NCBI RefSeq assembly: GCF_000298215.1
Contig: NZ_BAHD01000003.1
Span: 1-64,000, forward strand
DNA: 64,000 nt
Reading direction: 5' to 3'
Source of the DNA: Kineosphaera limosa NBRC 100340
Lineage (GTDB): Bacteria > Actinomycetota > Actinomycetes > Actinomycetales > Dermatophilaceae
Shown: positions 7,890 through 18,187 of the stretch, piece after piece
Layout of the letters: the number at the start of each line of letters is the position of its first letter
Position numbering within the stretch: position 1 is the first letter of the stretch
Notes under the pieces: model-generated
Database searches by the model: none
The model's input: only the letters and a program-made list of their open reading frames with translations
Told to the model about the DNA's origin: nothing
Program-made: the position numbers and the translations under genes

Positions 7890-8654
7890 GTGGACCTGTC
7901 CCATCTGCTGTACAGCGCCTACGAGCGGCGTCTCGTTGCAGACCTGGACGCCGCCCGACTGCCACGGCACGTGGGGGTCATGCTCGACGGCAATCGCCGC
8001 TGGGCCAGGGCCAAAGGGGCCGGTACCGCCGACGGGCATCGCGCCGGGGCCGACAACATCGAGCCGTTCCTCTCCTGGAGCGAGGAGCTCGGCATCGAGA
8101 TCGTCACGCTGTGGCTGCTCTCGACCGACAACCTCAACCGCTCGATGGATGAGCTGGCGCCGCTGTTGACGATCATCGAGGACGTCGTCGACCAGTTGGC
8201 CACCCGCGGTCGCTGGCGGCTCAACATCGTCGGTGCGGTCGACCTCCTGCCCGACCAGACCGCTCGCCGACTCACGGCGGCGGCCGCCACCACGAAGGGC
8301 CTGGCCGACGGCCTCGTCGTCAACATCGCGGTCGGCTACGGGGGGCGCCAGGAGATCGCGGACGCCGTGCGCGGGATGCTGCTGGAGGCCGCCGCCGAGG
8401 GCAAGACCCTGGAGGAGGTGGCGGCCGGCGTGCGCACCGAGCACATCGCCGCGCACCTGTACACCCGCGGCCAGCCCGACCCTGACCTCGTCATCCGCAC
8501 CTCCGGTGAGCAGCGCGTCGGCGGATTCCTGCTGTGGCAGTCGACGCACAGCGAGTTCTACTTCTGCGAGGCCTACTGGCCGGACTTTCGCCGCGTCGAC
8601 TTTCTACGGGCGCTGCGCGCGTACGTAGAGCGGGAGCGTCGGTACGGGGCATGA
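7890..8654 (+). CDS. uppS: Isoprenyl transferase, short-chain Z-type (undecaprenyl diphosphate synthase family)
   Basis: This cis-prenyltransferase condenses isopentenyl diphosphate with an allylic primer at the membrane surface. The 254-residue protein carries the catalytic Asp33 in MLDGNRRWAR and the signature RTSGEQRVGGFLLWQS near the C-terminus. In mycobacteria the homologue between the hemolysin gene and coaA/phoH makes Z,E-farnesyl diphosphate, the primer for decaprenyl phosphate; synteny suggests the same here. Chain length cannot be set from sequence alone. GTG 7890 is chosen because AGGAGG lies just upstream; an upstream GTG at 7863 is less likely. Confidence 0.92.
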   Translation: MDLSHLLYSAYERRLVADLDAARLPRHVGVMLDGNRRWARAKGAGTADGHRAGADNIEPFLSWSEELGIEIVTLWLLSTDNLNRSMDELAPLLTIIEDVVDQLATRGRWRLNIVGAVDLLPDQTARRLTAAAATTKGLADGLVVNIAVGYGGRQEIADAVRGMLLEAAAEGKTLEEVAAGVRTEHIAAHLYTRGQPDPDLVIRTSGEQRVGGFLLWQSTHSEFYFCEAYWPDFRRVDFLRALRAYVERERRYGA

Positions 8655-8721
8655 CCCGGGCGCCTGATCGAGTCCGGTTCGCACCGACTCTGTCCGCAGT
8701 GCGGGCGGGGGGCGCGTCCGA

Positions 8722-10449
8722 ATGGACGTGGACCCCCCTGGTGCTGGACACTTGCGCGAGGTAACGATTGCACAACGACGAACGGCTGGGCCGAGAACCG
8801 GGGGGTTTGGGGTGACGCAGACCAGTGGCGACGCCACTCGTAGGTCCACCAGCAGGCCCACCAGCAGGCCCACCAGCACCAACGCAGCAGCGGGCTCCGA
8901 CGAGCAGGTCAACCATCTGGGCACCTGGCTGAGCCAGGGCCGCTCGTGGCTGGCGCTCTTCTGGGCGGACCTGCGCCTGGCCTGGGCCTTCACCTACGTG
9001 CGCCACGGCGTGTGGGGCATGCTGCTCGTCGCCGTCGCGGCCATGACGCCGGCCTTTCTGCCGCCCGACCTGTGGGTGCTCGACCGCTTCGGTCTGCAAT
9101 GGCTGGAGGACGGCGCGAGCCTCATCCTGAGCACCGGACTGATCCTCGGCGGGGTCGCGTTGCTGCTGCACGCCTGGCTGCGGCTGCGACCCACGCCCGA
9201 CCGGCCCACCGCGCCCACCTCCGCGTGGGTGTTGTGGAGCCTGCCGATCCTGCTGGCGCCGCCACTGTTCAGCCGCGACGCCTACAGTTACGCCGCGCAG
9301 GGCCTCATCGTCGATCGCGGCATGGACCCGTACACGACCGCGCCGATCTCGGTGCCGGGGGCCTTCGCCGACAACGTCGACTCGATGTGGCTGTTCACGG
9401 CCGCCCCCTACGGTCCGTTGGCGCTGCAGATGCAGCACGCCGTCGTCGACGCCACTTTCGGCAACGCCTACGTCGCCGCCGTCGCCATGCGCCTGCCGGC
9501 GCTGCTCGCCGTGGCCGTGCTGGCGATCGTCCTGCCCAAGCTCGCCGCACGGTTGGGCCGCTCCGAGGCGGCCGCCCGCTGGCTCGGGGTGCTCAACCCG
9601 CTCGTGCTGCTGCACCTGGTCGGTGGCGCACACAACGACGCCGTGATGATCGCCCTCGTCGCCGTTGGCCTGCTGCTGGCCCTCGACCGGCACATCGTCT
9701 GGGCTTCACTGACCATCGCCGCCGCCGCCGGATTCAAACAGACCGCGATCTTCGCGCTCATCGCCGTGGCCGCGCTGGCAACCCGGCAGGTCTGGGGCGC
9801 CGGACACACCTTCATCCAGTATCTGCGGGAGTCCGCCAAGGTCGGCCTCGTCTCCTTCCTCGGGTTCGCCGGGCTCACCATGCTCAGCGGGCTGGGCTGG
9901 GGGTGGCTGCACAACCTGTCGGTGCCCATGCAGTTGCGCTCGATGCTGGCCCCGCCGACGTTCCTGGGCACCATCGGCGAGTTCGTTCTCGCGCAGCTGG
10001 GGGCCGAGGGGGCCGCGGCCAACGCCGTGCCGTTCCTGCAGTCGATCGGTGCCGTCGTCGCGGTGCTCGGCATCGGCTACCTCTACCTCGTTGTGGCCCC
10101 CAAGCACCCGATCGGGGCGAGCACCGGCGCCTTCGCGCTGTTCGTGGTCTGCGGGCCGGTCGTTCAGCCCTGGTACGTGCTGCCCGTTCTGGCGCTGCTC
10201 GGCGCCACCAGCGCCTCGCGTCGCTGGGTGCAGGCCGCCGTGTGGCTGACCATCGGCCTGGTCGGCTACAGCGCCTTCGACGTGGCTCTGGCCAACGGCG
10301 CCCCCGTCGTCGGCGTGGTCATCGTCGGCTACGCCCTGTACCGGCTGATGCGCTCGCGCACCGACCTCGTCGATGCTCCGTTGGGTCCCGAGCCCGCCGC
10401 CGCAGGCGGATCGCCGGCCGTCGCCGGGGCCCGCGCCCAGGCGGAGTGA
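8722..10449 (+). CDS. mptB: MptB-like polyprenol-phosphomannose-dependent alpha-1,6-mannosyltransferase
   Basis: A GT-C type glycosyltransferase with about 13 hydrophobic helices, 575 residues from the first ATG. The short motif [13 protein letters not shown], with its catalytic Asp after the first helices, is the hallmark of MptB/MptA enzymes that extend the mannan core of lipomannan and lipoarabinomannan outside the membrane, using polyprenyl-phosphomannose. Other marks are the periplasmic YGPLALQM region and FKQTAIFAL. The start is uncertain: ATG 8722 gives a polar N-terminus with Arg-Pro-Thr-Ser repeats from a 12-base tandem repeat, and GTG codons inside it are alternatives. It follows uppS on the same strand, linking lipid carrier and lipoglycan synthesis. 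Confidence 0.85.
   Translation: MDVDPPGAGHLREVTIAQRRTAGPRTGGFGVTQTSGDATRRSTSRPTSRPTSTNAAAGSDEQVNHLGTWLSQGRSWLALFWADLRLAWAFTYVRHGVWGMLLVAVAAMTPAFLPPDLWVLDRFGLQWLEDGASLILSTGLILGGVALLLHAWLRLRPTPDRPTAPTSAWVLWSLPILLAPPLFSRDAYSYAAQGLIVDRGMDPYTTAPISVPGAFADNVDSMWLFTAAPYGPLALQMQHAVVDATFGNAYVAAVAMRLPALLAVAVLAIVLPKLAARLGRSEAAARWLGVLNPLVLLHLVGGAHNDAVMIALVAVGLLLALDRHIVWASLTIAAAAGFKQTAIFALIAVAALATRQVWGAGHTFIQYLRESAKVGLVSFLGFAGLTMLSGLGWGWLHNLSVPMQLRSMLAPPTFLGTIGEFVLAQLGAEGAAANAVPFLQSIGAVVAVLGIGYLYLVVAPKHPIGASTGAFALFVVCGPVVQPWYVLPVLALLGATSASRRWVQAAVWLTIGLVGYSAFDVALANGAPVVGVVIVGYALYRLMRSRTDLVDAPLGPEPAAAGGSPAVAGARAQAE
8846..8880 (+). repeat. 12-base tandem repeat near the mptB 5' end
   Basis: Almost three copies of CCACCAGCAGGC run in frame, encoding Arg-Pro-Thr-Ser repeats in the N-terminal tail if translation begins upstream. 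Such repeats change copy number easily and could vary the tail length. Confidence 0.7.
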
Positions 10450-10618
10450 GCACCCGGCATCGCGGGGTCGTCGGGTAGGTGAACGGTCTGCGACGCGCGG
10501 TGCCCACAGTCGCCGCCGCGGCGCGCAGCACGTACCGTCGATGACGTCAGCAGCCGAACGGCCCGCGCTCGTCCCCCGTATGCCGCTCGGTCAGCCGAGT
10601 CGGGACGCAGGAGCAGCG

Positions 10619-12022
10619 ATGCACGAAGAGCACCGTTCCGCGCAGGGTTACGCCGGCGGCGAGCCGTACTCGGGCGACGGGCCCGGCCCGCTCGAGTCAC
10701 CGGCTCCGGTCGGCTCCGACCCGCAGCACACCGCCTGCAAGACCTACGTGCTCGACACCTCGGTGTTGCTCTCCGATCCGCGCGCGCTGCTGCGGTTCAA
10801 GGAGCACGACATCGTGCTGCCGGTCGTGGTCATCACCGAGCTGGAGGGCAAGCGCCACCACCCCGAGCTGGGCTACTTCGCCCGCGAGGCGCTGCGCCTG
10901 CTCGACGACCTGCGGATCAAGGCCGGCCGCCTCGACCGACCCGTGCCGCTGGGGCCGGGGCGGGGCCGCCTGCACGTCGAGCTCAACCACGGCGACGCCG
11001 CCGGGCTGCCGCCGGGCTTCCGGCTCGGCGACAACGACTCCCGCATCCTGGCCGTGGCCGCCAATCTCGGCGCCGAGGGCTACGACGTCACGGTGGTCTC
11101 CAAAGACCTGCCGATGCGCATCAAGGCCTCCGCCATCGGCCTGGACGCCCAGGAGTACCGCGCCGAGCTGGCCGTCGACACCGGCTGGACCGGCATCGCC
11201 GAGCTGCACCTGGCCGAGGGCGACATGAACACTCTCTACGAGAGCGGCCGCGTGGCCAACGACGAGGCGGCGACGCTGCCCGTCAACACCGGGCTAATCC
11301 TCTCCTCGGCCCGCGGCGGCGGACTCGGCCGGGTGGGGGCCGACGGGACGATCCGGCAGGTGCGCGGCGACCGCGACGCCTTCGGGCTGCACGGCCGCAG
11401 CGCCGAACAGCGCATCGCCCTGGACCTGCTCATGGACCCCGACGTCGGCATCGTCAGCCTCGGCGGGCGGGCCGGCACCGGCAAGTCCGCGCTCGCGCTG
11501 TGCGCCGGGCTCGAGGCCGTCATGGAGCGTCGCCAGCACCGCAAGGTGCTCGTCTTCCGCCCGCTGTACGCCGTCGGCGGCCAGGAGCTCGGCTACCTGC
11601 CCGGCACGGAGGCCGAAAAGATGGGGCCGTGGGCCCAAGCGGTCTTCGACACTCTCTCGGCCGTCGTCTCCACGGAGGTCGTCGAGGAGGTGCTCGACCG
11701 GGGTCTGCTGGAGGTGTTACCGCTGACGCACATCCGCGGGCGCTCGCTGCACGACGCCTTCGTCATCGTCGACGAGGCGCAGTCGCTGGAGCGCAATGTG
11801 CTGCTCACCGTGCTCTCGCGGATCGGGCAGAACTCGCGGGTGGTGCTGACGCACGACGTGGCGCAGCGCGACAACCTGCGGGTGGGCCGGCACGACGGCA
11901 TCGCCGCCGTCATCGAGGCGCTCAAGGGGCGGCCGCTGTTCGCGCACGTCACGCTGACCCGCAGTGAGCGCAGTCCGATCGCCGCTCTGGTGACCGAGTT
12001 GCTGGAGGGCCTGGAGATCTGA
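10619..12022 (+). CDS. phoH2: PhoH2-type protein: PIN ribonuclease domain fused to PhoH RNA helicase/ATPase
   Basis: The N-terminal PIN domain starts at [12 protein letters not shown] and keeps the acidic metal-binding residues (first Asp, the Glu of ITELEGK, and LGDNDSRI). The C-terminal PhoH ATPase has Walker [11 protein letters not shown] (about residue 283) and Walker B VIVDEAQS (about 385). In mycobacteria PhoH2 unwinds and cleaves RNA in a sequence-specific way. I prefer ATG 10619 (467 residues, [11 protein letters not shown]) because AGGAG lies five bases upstream; ATG 10541 is an alternative. Two hairpins follow the stop. In mycobacteria a small antitoxin-like ORF (phoAT) can precede phoH2; none is clear here. 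Confidence 0.93.
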   Translation: MHEEHRSAQGYAGGEPYSGDGPGPLESPAPVGSDPQHTACKTYVLDTSVLLSDPRALLRFKEHDIVLPVVVITELEGKRHHPELGYFAREALRLLDDLRIKAGRLDRPVPLGPGRGRLHVELNHGDAAGLPPGFRLGDNDSRILAVAANLGAEGYDVTVVSKDLPMRIKASAIGLDAQEYRAELAVDTGWTGIAELHLAEGDMNTLYESGRVANDEAATLPVNTGLILSSARGGGLGRVGADGTIRQVRGDRDAFGLHGRSAEQRIALDLLMDPDVGIVSLGGRAGTGKSALALCAGLEAVMERRQHRKVLVFRPLYAVGGQELGYLPGTEAEKMGPWAQAVFDTLSAVVSTEVVEEVLDRGLLEVLPLTHIRGRSLHDAFVIVDEAQSLERNVLLTVLSRIGQNSRVVLTHDVAQRDNLRVGRHDGIAAVIEALKGRPLFAHVTLTRSERSPIAALVTELLEGLEI

Positions 12023-12036
12023 TCGGCCAGCCGTTG

Positions 12037-12104
12037 CCCACACACAGTCCTGTGGGTTTGCCGGCCCCGCGACGAGGCCCCGCCGTGTTCTGACGGCGGG
12101 GCCT
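12037..12104 (+). terminator. Tandem hairpin terminators after phoH2
   Basis: The first hairpin, CCCACA pairing with TGTGGG (12037-12056), is followed by TTT. The second is a 12-base-pair GC stem (12075-12086 with 12093-12104) around a 6-base loop. They separate phoH2 from the transglycosylase transcription unit. Confidence 0.75.
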
Positions 12105-12282
12105 TCGCGTGGACCCCCAGCGGGTTGCGCAAATCGAATGTGCTAAGCGCCCGCGCTGGCGAGCTCGCCGCGAGTTCCGCTGGTCACGAACCGTTTCGGC
12201 CTCCTATGGGCGTGAACCCATGCCCGATTGCCTGGAGATCTGCCCGTTCTTGATTTGGTCGGTCGTTCGACCTTCTGGCAAG

Positions 12283-12300
12283 GTAACGATCAAGTCACGA
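12283..12300 (+). promoter_or_regulatory. Direct repeat GTAACGA-n4-GTCACGA upstream of transglycosylase
   Basis: Two 7-base direct repeats differing at one base start 11 bases apart, one helical turn. This resembles the tandem GTnAC half-sites bound by actinobacterial response regulators such as MtrA, which controls cell-wall hydrolase genes. It lies 35-52 bases before the start of a secreted lytic transglycosylase. The remaining 12105-12334 leader shows small hairpins only. Confidence 0.4.
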
Positions 12301-12334
12301 AGTGGTATCGAAATCGCCAAGGAGCTAAAGCCGG

Positions 12335-13045
12335 ATGTCGAGCAGCACACCCACCCGCACCGCCCGCCGGATCTTCTCCGGGTCCGCCCTCACGGCCGCT
12401 ACCGCCGCCACCGCCCTGAGCATCGGGATGCTCGGCGTCGGCTCCGGTTCGGCCGCCGCGGTGCCCAGCGACGGTCCCGCCTGGGGTGCCGAGGCGCTCT
12501 CGATCACCGTCCCGCAGGGCATCACCGTCCCGCTGGCCCCCGGCTCCGCCCCCGCGAACCCGACCCGCGCCGTCGCGCTCGTCAACTCGGTCGCCGACTA
12601 CCAGGCCGCCTCCGCCCAGGTCATCGCCAAGGCCCAGGCCAAGGCGAAGGCCGAGCAGAAGAAGAAGCAGGAGGAGAAGGCCGCCAAGGCCGCCGCCTCC
12701 GCCCGCGGCTCCCAGCAGGCCTCCCGCAGCGCCGCGCGTCCCTCCGGCTCCCCGCGCGCCATCGGCCAGCAGATGGCCTCGGCCCGCGGCTGGGGCGGCG
12801 CGCAGTTCACCTGCCTCGAGAAGCTGTGGACCAAGGAGAGCAACTGGACGCCCACGGCGGCCAACCCGACCTCCTCCGCCTACGGCATCCCGCAGTCCCT
12901 GCCCGGCTCGAAGATGGCCTCGCACGGCTCCGACTGGCGCACGAACCCCGCGACGCAGATCGCCTGGGGCCTGGACTACATCGCCGACCGCTACGGCTCC
13001 CCGTGCTCGGCCTGGGCGCACTCCCAGCGCAACAACTGGTACTGA
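12335..13045 (+). CDS. Secreted lytic transglycosylase-like (aggregation-promoting-factor C-terminal domain) protein
   Basis: Residues 1-41 are a signal peptide (twin-Arg-containing start, hydrophobic Ala-rich core, cleavage near SAAAVP). Residues about 85-130 are a Lys/Glu/Ala helical spacer. The C-terminal domain (about 145-236) has a lysozyme-like fold: the likely catalytic Glu168 in LWTKESNW, then YGIPQSLPGSKMAS, the DWRTNPATQIAWGLDYI helix, RYGSPCSAWAHS, and the characteristic end NNWY. Two Cys probably form a disulfide. It would cleave peptidoglycan outside the cell during growth. AAGGAG lies 10 bases before the ATG. A possible MtrA-like site is upstream and a terminator follows. Confidence 0.9.
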   Translation: MSSSTPTRTARRIFSGSALTAATAATALSIGMLGVGSGSAAAVPSDGPAWGAEALSITVPQGITVPLAPGSAPANPTRAVALVNSVADYQAASAQVIAKAQAKAKAEQKKKQEEKAAKAAASARGSQQASRSAARPSGSPRAIGQQMASARGWGGAQFTCLEKLWTKESNWTPTAANPTSSAYGIPQSLPGSKMASHGSDWRTNPATQIAWGLDYIADRYGSPCSAWAHSQRNNWY

Positions 13046-13090
13046 TCCACCCAGGGCAACCTGGCTGGGGCTCATCCCGGGGGGGATCAG
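13042..13090. terminator. Bidirectional terminator between convergent genes
   Basis: CTGATCCACCC (13042-13052) pairs with 13080-13090 with one mismatch, and a smaller CCAGG/CCTGG hairpin nests inside. It spans the stop codons' gap between the rightward transglycosylase and the leftward coaA and can serve both. Confidence 0.65.
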
Positions 13091-13093
13091 CGG

Positions 13094-14026
13094 TTACAGC
13101 TTGCGGAGGCGGACCCGGGTCACCTGGTGATCGGGCCCCTTCGTCAGCACGAGGGTGGCTCGGCCGCGGGTGGTCAGCACATTCGCCATGAGGTTGGGCT
13201 CGTTGATCGTGCGCCAGATGACCTCGGCGGTGTCGCGCGCCTCCTCATCGGTCATCGCGGCGTACCGGCGGAAGTACGACTCCGGCTTGGCGAACGCCGT
13301 CTGGCGTAGCTGCAGGAAGCGCTCGACGTACCAGCGGCGGATGTGGTTGACGTTGGCGTCGACGTAGACGGAGAAGTCGAAGAAGTCGCTGACCGCCAGG
13401 CCTGTGCGGCCGTCCTCGCGCATCCGTGGGGCCTGTAGCACGTTCAGGCCCTCGACGATCAGCACGTCGGGGCGGTGCACGACGACCTCCTGATCGCGCA
13501 CGATGTCGTAGGACAGGTGCGAGTACACCGGCGCGCGTACCTCCTCGCTGCCGGCCTTGACCTCGGCGACGAAGCGCAGCAGTGCCCGCTGGTCGTAGGA
13601 CTCCGGAAAGCCCTTGCGGTGCAGCAGTCCGCGCCGCTCCAGCTCGGCGTTGGGAAACAGGAAGCCGTCGGTGGTCACCAACTCGACCCGCGGGGTGCTG
13701 GGCCAGCGTGCCAGCAGCTCACGCAGGAGTCGCGCCGTCGTTGACTTGCCGACCGCCACCGAACCCGCCACCCCGATGACGAACGGGGTGCGCTCGGGCC
13801 GGTCGCCGAGGAAGTTGCTGGTGATGCGGTGCAGATGCCCGGTGCCCTCGACGTAGTAGCTGAGCAGCCGCGACAACGGCAGATAGACCTCTTCGATCTC
13901 CGACATGTTCAGCGACTCGCCCAGACCGGTGAGGCGGGCCACATCCTCGTCGGTCAGCACCAGTGGGTGCGCCCGGCGCAGCCGCGCCCAGTCCTCACGG
14001 TCGAGCTCGAGGTACGGCGAGGGCAT
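13094..14026 (-). CDS. coaA: Type I pantothenate kinase
   Basis: CoaA phosphorylates pantothenate with ATP, the first and usually rate-limiting step of coenzyme A synthesis, in the cytoplasm. The 310-residue protein has the P-loop [12 protein letters not shown], the [12 protein letters not shown] region, [15 protein letters not shown], and the terminal RVRLRKL, all typical of bacterial type I kinases that are feedback-inhibited by CoA. I chose ATG 14026 ([13 protein letters not shown]) because family members start close to this point; the frame stays open 46 codons further without a ribosome site. Divergent from glmS across about 160 bases with no gene. Confidence 0.95.
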   Translation of the reverse strand: MPSPYLELDREDWARLRRAHPLVLTDEDVARLTGLGESLNMSEIEEVYLPLSRLLSYYVEGTGHLHRITSNFLGDRPERTPFVIGVAGSVAVGKSTTARLLRELLARWPSTPRVELVTTDGFLFPNAELERRGLLHRKGFPESYDQRALLRFVAEVKAGSEEVRAPVYSHLSYDIVRDQEVVVHRPDVLIVEGLNVLQAPRMREDGRTGLAVSDFFDFSVYVDANVNHIRRWYVERFLQLRQTAFAKPESYFRRYAAMTDEEARDTAEVIWRTINEPNLMANVLTTRGRATLVLTKGPDHQVTRVRLRKL

Positions 14027-14187
14027 GTAGCCGGCGGCCGCGAACGCGCCACCGTTGCTGCGGGCTCGTCGAGAGCGCAGCAATGCGTCGGGGGAATGGC
14101 GGCCGCCCACGCGCCCCATTGTGCCCAAGCCCACCCGATCGCGCGTGCGCGGTGGGCGCAGCAAGTGGAGAAAGTAGGCTGGAGATC

Positions 14188-16047
14188 ATGTGCGGAATCG
14201 TGGGATACGTCGGTCCGAGCACGAATCGACGGGCGCAGGACGTGGTCATGGAGGGGCTCGCGCGACTGGAGTACCGCGGCTACGACTCCGCCGGAGTCGC
14301 CCTGCTGGACGGCGATCACGTGGCGACCCGCAAGCGGGCTGGCAAGCTGACGAACCTGCGACACGCCCTGAACGACAATCCGCTGCCGGACTCCTCCACC
14401 GCCATCGGGCACACCCGCTGGGCCACGCACGGCGGGCCGACCAACGAGAACGCCCACCCGCATCGGGGCGGCGCCGACGGCAAGCTCGCGGTCATCCACA
14501 ACGGCATCATCGAGAACTTCCATTCGCTCAAAGCCGGGCTCCTGGACGCCGGGGTCGAGTTCACGTCCGAGACCGACACGGAGGTGGCCGCGCACCTGCT
14601 GGCCGCCGCTCACGAGCGCACCGGCGACCTCACGCAGGCGATGCGCGAGGTCGTCAACCGGCTCGAGGGCGCCTTCACCCTGCTGGCCGTGCATGCCGAC
14701 ACCCCCGACACCGTCGTCGCCGCCCGCCGCAACTCCCCGCTGGTCATCGGCCTGGGGGAGGGCGAGAACTTCCTCGGTAGCGACGTCGCCGCGTTCATCG
14801 GCTACACCCGTCAGGCCGTGGAGATGGGGCAGGACCAGATCGTCACCATCACCCCCGACCAGGTGCAGGTCATCGGCTTCGACGGGGCGCCGCAGGAGGG
14901 CAAGCCGTTCGAGGTGACGTGGGACGCGGCGGCCGCCGAGAAGGGCGGCTACGCGACGTTCATGGAGAAGGAGATCCACGAGCAGCCGCACGCCGTGGCC
15001 GACACCCTGCTCGGGCGCACCGACGAAGACGGGCGCCTCACCCTCGACGAGGTGCGCATCGACGAGGAGGAGTTGCGCGCGGTCGACCGCATCGTCATCG
15101 TCGCCTGCGGCACCGCCGCCTACGCCGGCATGGTCGCCAAGTACGCCATCGAGCACTGGGCGCGCATCCAGTGCGAGGTCGAGTTGGCGCACGAGTTTCG
15201 GTATCGCGACCCGGTGCTCACGCCGCACACGCTGGTGGTCTCGATCAGCCAGTCGGGCGAGACCATGGACACGCTCATGGCCGTCAAGCACGCCCGCAGC
15301 CTGGGCGCCAAGACCGTCAGCATCTGCAACACCCACGGGGCGACGATCCCGCGCGAGTCCGACGCGGTGCTCTACACGCACGCCGGCCCGGAGATCGCGG
15401 TCGCCTCGACCAAGGCCTTCCTCGCCCAGATCACCGCCTGCTACATCCTCGGTCTGTACCTGGCGCAGCTGCATGGTGGCGCCGGGGCTCGCAACGCCGA
15501 AGAGGTGATGCGCCAACTGCAGGAGGTGCCCGCCAAGATCACCGACGTGCTGGGGCGCATGGATCGGGTCAAGGAGATCGCGCGGTTCATGGCCGACACC
15601 CGCTCCGTGCTGTTTCTCGGTCGCCACGTCGGCTTCCCCGTCGCGATGGAGGGGGCGCTCAAGCTCAAGGAGTTGGCCTACATCCACGCCGAGGGCTTCG
15701 CCGCGGGCGAGCTCAAGCACGGGCCGATCGCGCTCATCGAGCCCGGCCAACCGGTGTTCGTCGTCGTGCCCAGCCCGAGCAGCCCGCACAACCTGCACGA
15801 CAAGGTCGTCTCCAACATCCAGGAGATCCGCGCCCGCGGGGCTCGCACCCTGGTCATCGCCGAAGACGGCGACGAGGCCGTCGTGCCGTTCGCCGACGAG
15901 GTGATCCGGGTGCCGCAGGCCTGGTGGATGCTCGACCCGCTGCTGACCGTCGTGCCGCTGCAGGTGTTCGCGTGCGAGCTGGCCACCGCCAAGGGCCTGG
16001 ATGTCGATCAGCCGCGCAACCTGGCCAAGTCGGTCACGGTCGAATGA
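14188..16047 (+). CDS. glmS: Glutamine-fructose-6-phosphate aminotransferase (isomerizing)
   Basis: GlmS makes glucosamine-6-phosphate, the entry into amino sugars for peptidoglycan and, here, mycothiol. The 619-residue enzyme begins MCGIVGYVG; Cys2 becomes the N-terminal nucleophile of the glutaminase domain (about 1-240). Two SIS domains follow (about 290-430 and 460-610) with the [12 protein letters not shown] phosphosugar loop and the conserved C-terminal [11 protein letters not shown]. The start is fixed by the need for Cys after Met; GGAG lies close upstream. No glmS ribozyme is expected in this phylum and none is seen. It heads the run glmS-acpS-nnr-alr. Confidence 0.97.
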   Translation: MCGIVGYVGPSTNRRAQDVVMEGLARLEYRGYDSAGVALLDGDHVATRKRAGKLTNLRHALNDNPLPDSSTAIGHTRWATHGGPTNENAHPHRGGADGKLAVIHNGIIENFHSLKAGLLDAGVEFTSETDTEVAAHLLAAAHERTGDLTQAMREVVNRLEGAFTLLAVHADTPDTVVAARRNSPLVIGLGEGENFLGSDVAAFIGYTRQAVEMGQDQIVTITPDQVQVIGFDGAPQEGKPFEVTWDAAAAEKGGYATFMEKEIHEQPHAVADTLLGRTDEDGRLTLDEVRIDEEELRAVDRIVIVACGTAAYAGMVAKYAIEHWARIQCEVELAHEFRYRDPVLTPHTLVVSISQSGETMDTLMAVKHARSLGAKTVSICNTHGATIPRESDAVLYTHAGPEIAVASTKAFLAQITACYILGLYLAQLHGGAGARNAEEVMRQLQEVPAKITDVLGRMDRVKEIARFMADTRSVLFLGRHVGFPVAMEGALKLKELAYIHAEGFAAGELKHGPIALIEPGQPVFVVVPSPSSPHNLHDKVVSNIQEIRARGARTLVIAEDGDEAVVPFADEVIRVPQAWWMLDPLLTVVPLQVFACELATAKGLDVDQPRNLAKSVTVE

Positions 16048-16063
16048 GTCTGGTGATCTTTCG

Positions 16064-16438
16064 GTGATCGTCGGAGTCGGCGTCGACGTCTGTGAGATCG
16101 CGCGGTTCGAGCGGGTGCTGGCGCGCACGCCCGGCCTGCGCACCCGCCTGTTCACCGACTCCGAACGCGACCTGCCGCTGCACTCCCTGGCGGGGCGGTT
16201 CGCCGTCAAGGAGGCCGCGGCCAAGGCCCTCGGAGCGCCGCCCGGCATGATCTGGGCCGACGCCTGCGTGACCACCGGCCCGCACGGCTCGCCGCATCTG
16301 GAGGTCAGCGGCACCGTCGCTGCCCGCGCCGCCGAACTCGGCGTGACGATCTTCCACGTGTCCTTGTCGCACGACGGGGGTATCGCCACCGCGATGGTCG
16401 TCGCCGAGGGGCGCCGGCCCTGCGGATGCGACGGGTAG
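16064..16438 (+). CDS. acpS: Holo-[acyl-carrier-protein] synthase
   Basis: AcpS transfers the 4'-phosphopantetheine arm of CoA onto acyl carrier protein. The 124-residue protein shows the Mg-binding Asp in [14 protein letters not shown] and the Glu in [13 protein letters not shown]; the [13 protein letters not shown] stretch closes the active site. A GTG at 16064 gives the usual opening [11 protein letters not shown]. It starts 16 bases after glmS and precedes nnr, as in many actinobacteria. The ribosome site is weak, which suggests coupling to glmS. Confidence 0.94.
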   Translation: MIVGVGVDVCEIARFERVLARTPGLRTRLFTDSERDLPLHSLAGRFAVKEAAAKALGAPPGMIWADACVTTGPHGSPHLEVSGTVAARAAELGVTIFHVSLSHDGGIATAMVVAEGRRPCGCDG

Positions 16439-16534
16439 GGGCTCGAGTGCGCCGACGACGCGTGTCGTTGTTCGTGAAAGCGGCTCGGGTCAAGCGAAGT
16501 TCGTAGCAACACAGGTCCGATAGAGGAGAGCATT

Positions 16535-18187
16535 GTGCCGATCACCGCGTGGTCCGTCACCGACGTGCGCAGCGCCGAGGCGCAGGCGATGGCCGACCTG
16601 CCCGACGGCGAACTGATGCAGCGCGCCGCCCATGGCCTGGCCCTCGTCGTTGCGGCCCGCCTACCGAATCTGCCCGTGCAGGGGGGGGAGTCGGCCCGGG
16701 TCGTCGTGCTCGCCGGCGCGGGCGGTAACGGTGGCGATGCGCTGTTCGCCGCGGCCTTTCTCGCGCAGGAGTCCGACGCCTCCGTCGTCGCCGTGTGCAC
16801 CGGCCCTGCCGCTCACCCTCCGGCCCTGGCGGCCGCCCGCAGCGCGGGGGTACCGATCGTCGAGTTGTTCGGCTCGTCTGCGGACTCGGCCGCGAAGGAG
16901 CCGACGGGCTCGAAGAAGGGGTCGAAGAAGTCGGGCAAGAACGTGACGCCCGACCGGTATGGGCTCACGGAGGCGGCGGCGCTCGTGGCCGAGGCCGATC
17001 TCGTCATCGACGGGATGTACGGGATCGGGGGGCGCCCGGGGCTGGTGGACCACGCGGCCGACGACGGTGGGCAGCTGTGGCAGCTGGTGCAGGCGATCCC
17101 GGACGATGCCTACATCGTGGCCGTCGACCTGCCCAGCGGCGCCGACCCGGCGGGGGAACGGCCGGTGGCCGACGCCGTGTTCGCCGACGAGACCGTGACG
17201 TTCGGGATGTGCAAGCCGGTGCATGTTCTTGCGGGCGCCGACGCCACCGGGCTGCTGACGGTCGTGGACATCGGGCTCGCCGAACCTGTGACACCGCACG
17301 CGGCGGCGCGCCTCGTGCACGACGACATCGCGGCCTTCTGGCCGGTGCCCGGGCCCGGTGACGACAAGTACTCGCGCGGGGTGCTGGGGGTGGTCGCCGG
17401 GGGCATGACCTACACCGGGGCGGCCGTGCTCGCGGTGACTGCCGCGGTCAGTGCCGGGGCGGGGATGGTGCGATACATCGGGCCGCGGCACCCCAGCGAG
17501 CTCGTGCGCTTCCACGTGCCGGAGGCCGTGTTCGGGCCGGGACGCGTACAGGCCTGGCTCGTGGGCCCGGGGCTCGACCCGCAAGTTGCAGCCGACGACT
17601 CGATCGGGGCGGCGCAGGTCGCGGCGGCTCGCGAGGCACTGGCCGCGCCGGAGCCGTGCGTCGTCGACGCGGGCGGACTGGACCTGCTCGAGGGCCCGCG
17701 CCCGCAGGCCGGGGCGCGGACGCTGCTCACCCCGCACGCCGGTGAACTCGCCCGGCTGCTCAGCCGCCTGGAGGGCGCCTCGATCAGCCGCGCGCAGGTC
17801 GACGCCGAGCCGGTCGCCCACGCCCGGCGGGCCGCTCAGGCGCTGCGCGCGACCGTGCTGCTCAAGGGCGCGACCACCTACGTCGTGCCGCCGACCGACT
17901 CGCTGCCGGTGTTCGCGCAAGCCGACGCGCCCCCGTGGCTGGCCACCGCCGGCAGCGGCGACGTGCTCGCGGGCCTGGCCGGCACGCTGCTGGCCGCCGG
18001 GCTCGATCCGCTGGTCGCCGGGGCACTTGCGGCGCAGGTGCACGGTCTGGCCGGGCACGAGGCCAACCCGGACGGCCCCGTGCGGGCCCTCGACGTGGCA
18101 CGCGCCATCCCTCGCGTCGTCGCGGCCGCCCTGCGGCGCAGGAACGCCCTGCTGCTCCCGGGGTCGGTGCGGGAGGAGGAGCAGTGA
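16535..18187 (+). CDS. nnr: Bifunctional NAD(P)HX epimerase / ADP-dependent NAD(P)HX dehydratase
   Basis: This fused repair enzyme converts damaged hydrated NAD(P)H back to NAD(P)H. The N-terminal epimerase (YjeF_N, about 1-220) has GAGGNGGDALFAAAFL and the VAVDLPSGADP motif. The C-terminal ribokinase-fold dehydratase (about 250-540) has LTPHAGELARLL and the ATAGSGDVLAG catalytic segment. Between them and inside the epimerase lies an unusual Lys/Ser/Gly-rich insertion (about residues 118-136) between two conserved blocks. GTG 16535 is preceded by GAGGAGAG. It overlaps alr by GTGA. Confidence 0.94.
   Translation: MPITAWSVTDVRSAEAQAMADLPDGELMQRAAHGLALVVAARLPNLPVQGGESARVVVLAGAGGNGGDALFAAAFLAQESDASVVAVCTGPAAHPPALAAARSAGVPIVELFGSSADSAAKEPTGSKKGSKKSGKNVTPDRYGLTEAAALVAEADLVIDGMYGIGGRPGLVDHAADDGGQLWQLVQAIPDDAYIVAVDLPSGADPAGERPVADAVFADETVTFGMCKPVHVLAGADATGLLTVVDIGLAEPVTPHAAARLVHDDIAAFWPVPGPGDDKYSRGVLGVVAGGMTYTGAAVLAVTAAVSAGAGMVRYIGPRHPSELVRFHVPEAVFGPGRVQAWLVGPGLDPQVAADDSIGAAQVAAAREALAAPEPCVVDAGGLDLLEGPRPQAGARTLLTPHAGELARLLSRLEGASISRAQVDAEPVAHARRAAQALRATVLLKGATTYVVPPTDSLPVFAQADAPPWLATAGSGDVLAGLAGTLLAAGLDPLVAGALAAQVHGLAGHEANPDGPVRALDVARAIPRVVAAALRRRNALLLPGSVREEEQ

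Noticed and set aside
12105-12334. Possible ydaO-type c-di-AMP riboswitch before the transglycosylase
   Set aside because: Such switches often precede these genes in actinobacteria, but I could not find the conserved core; only small hairpins and a direct repeat are visible.
14027-14187. Possible glmS ribozyme or coaA/glmS riboswitch
   Set aside because: The gap is short and shows no catalytic core; the ribozyme is a feature of other phyla.
13954-16800. 948-codon minus-strand open frame opposite glmS and acpS
   Set aside because: Composition is that of an antisense shadow; the plus-strand genes there are certain.
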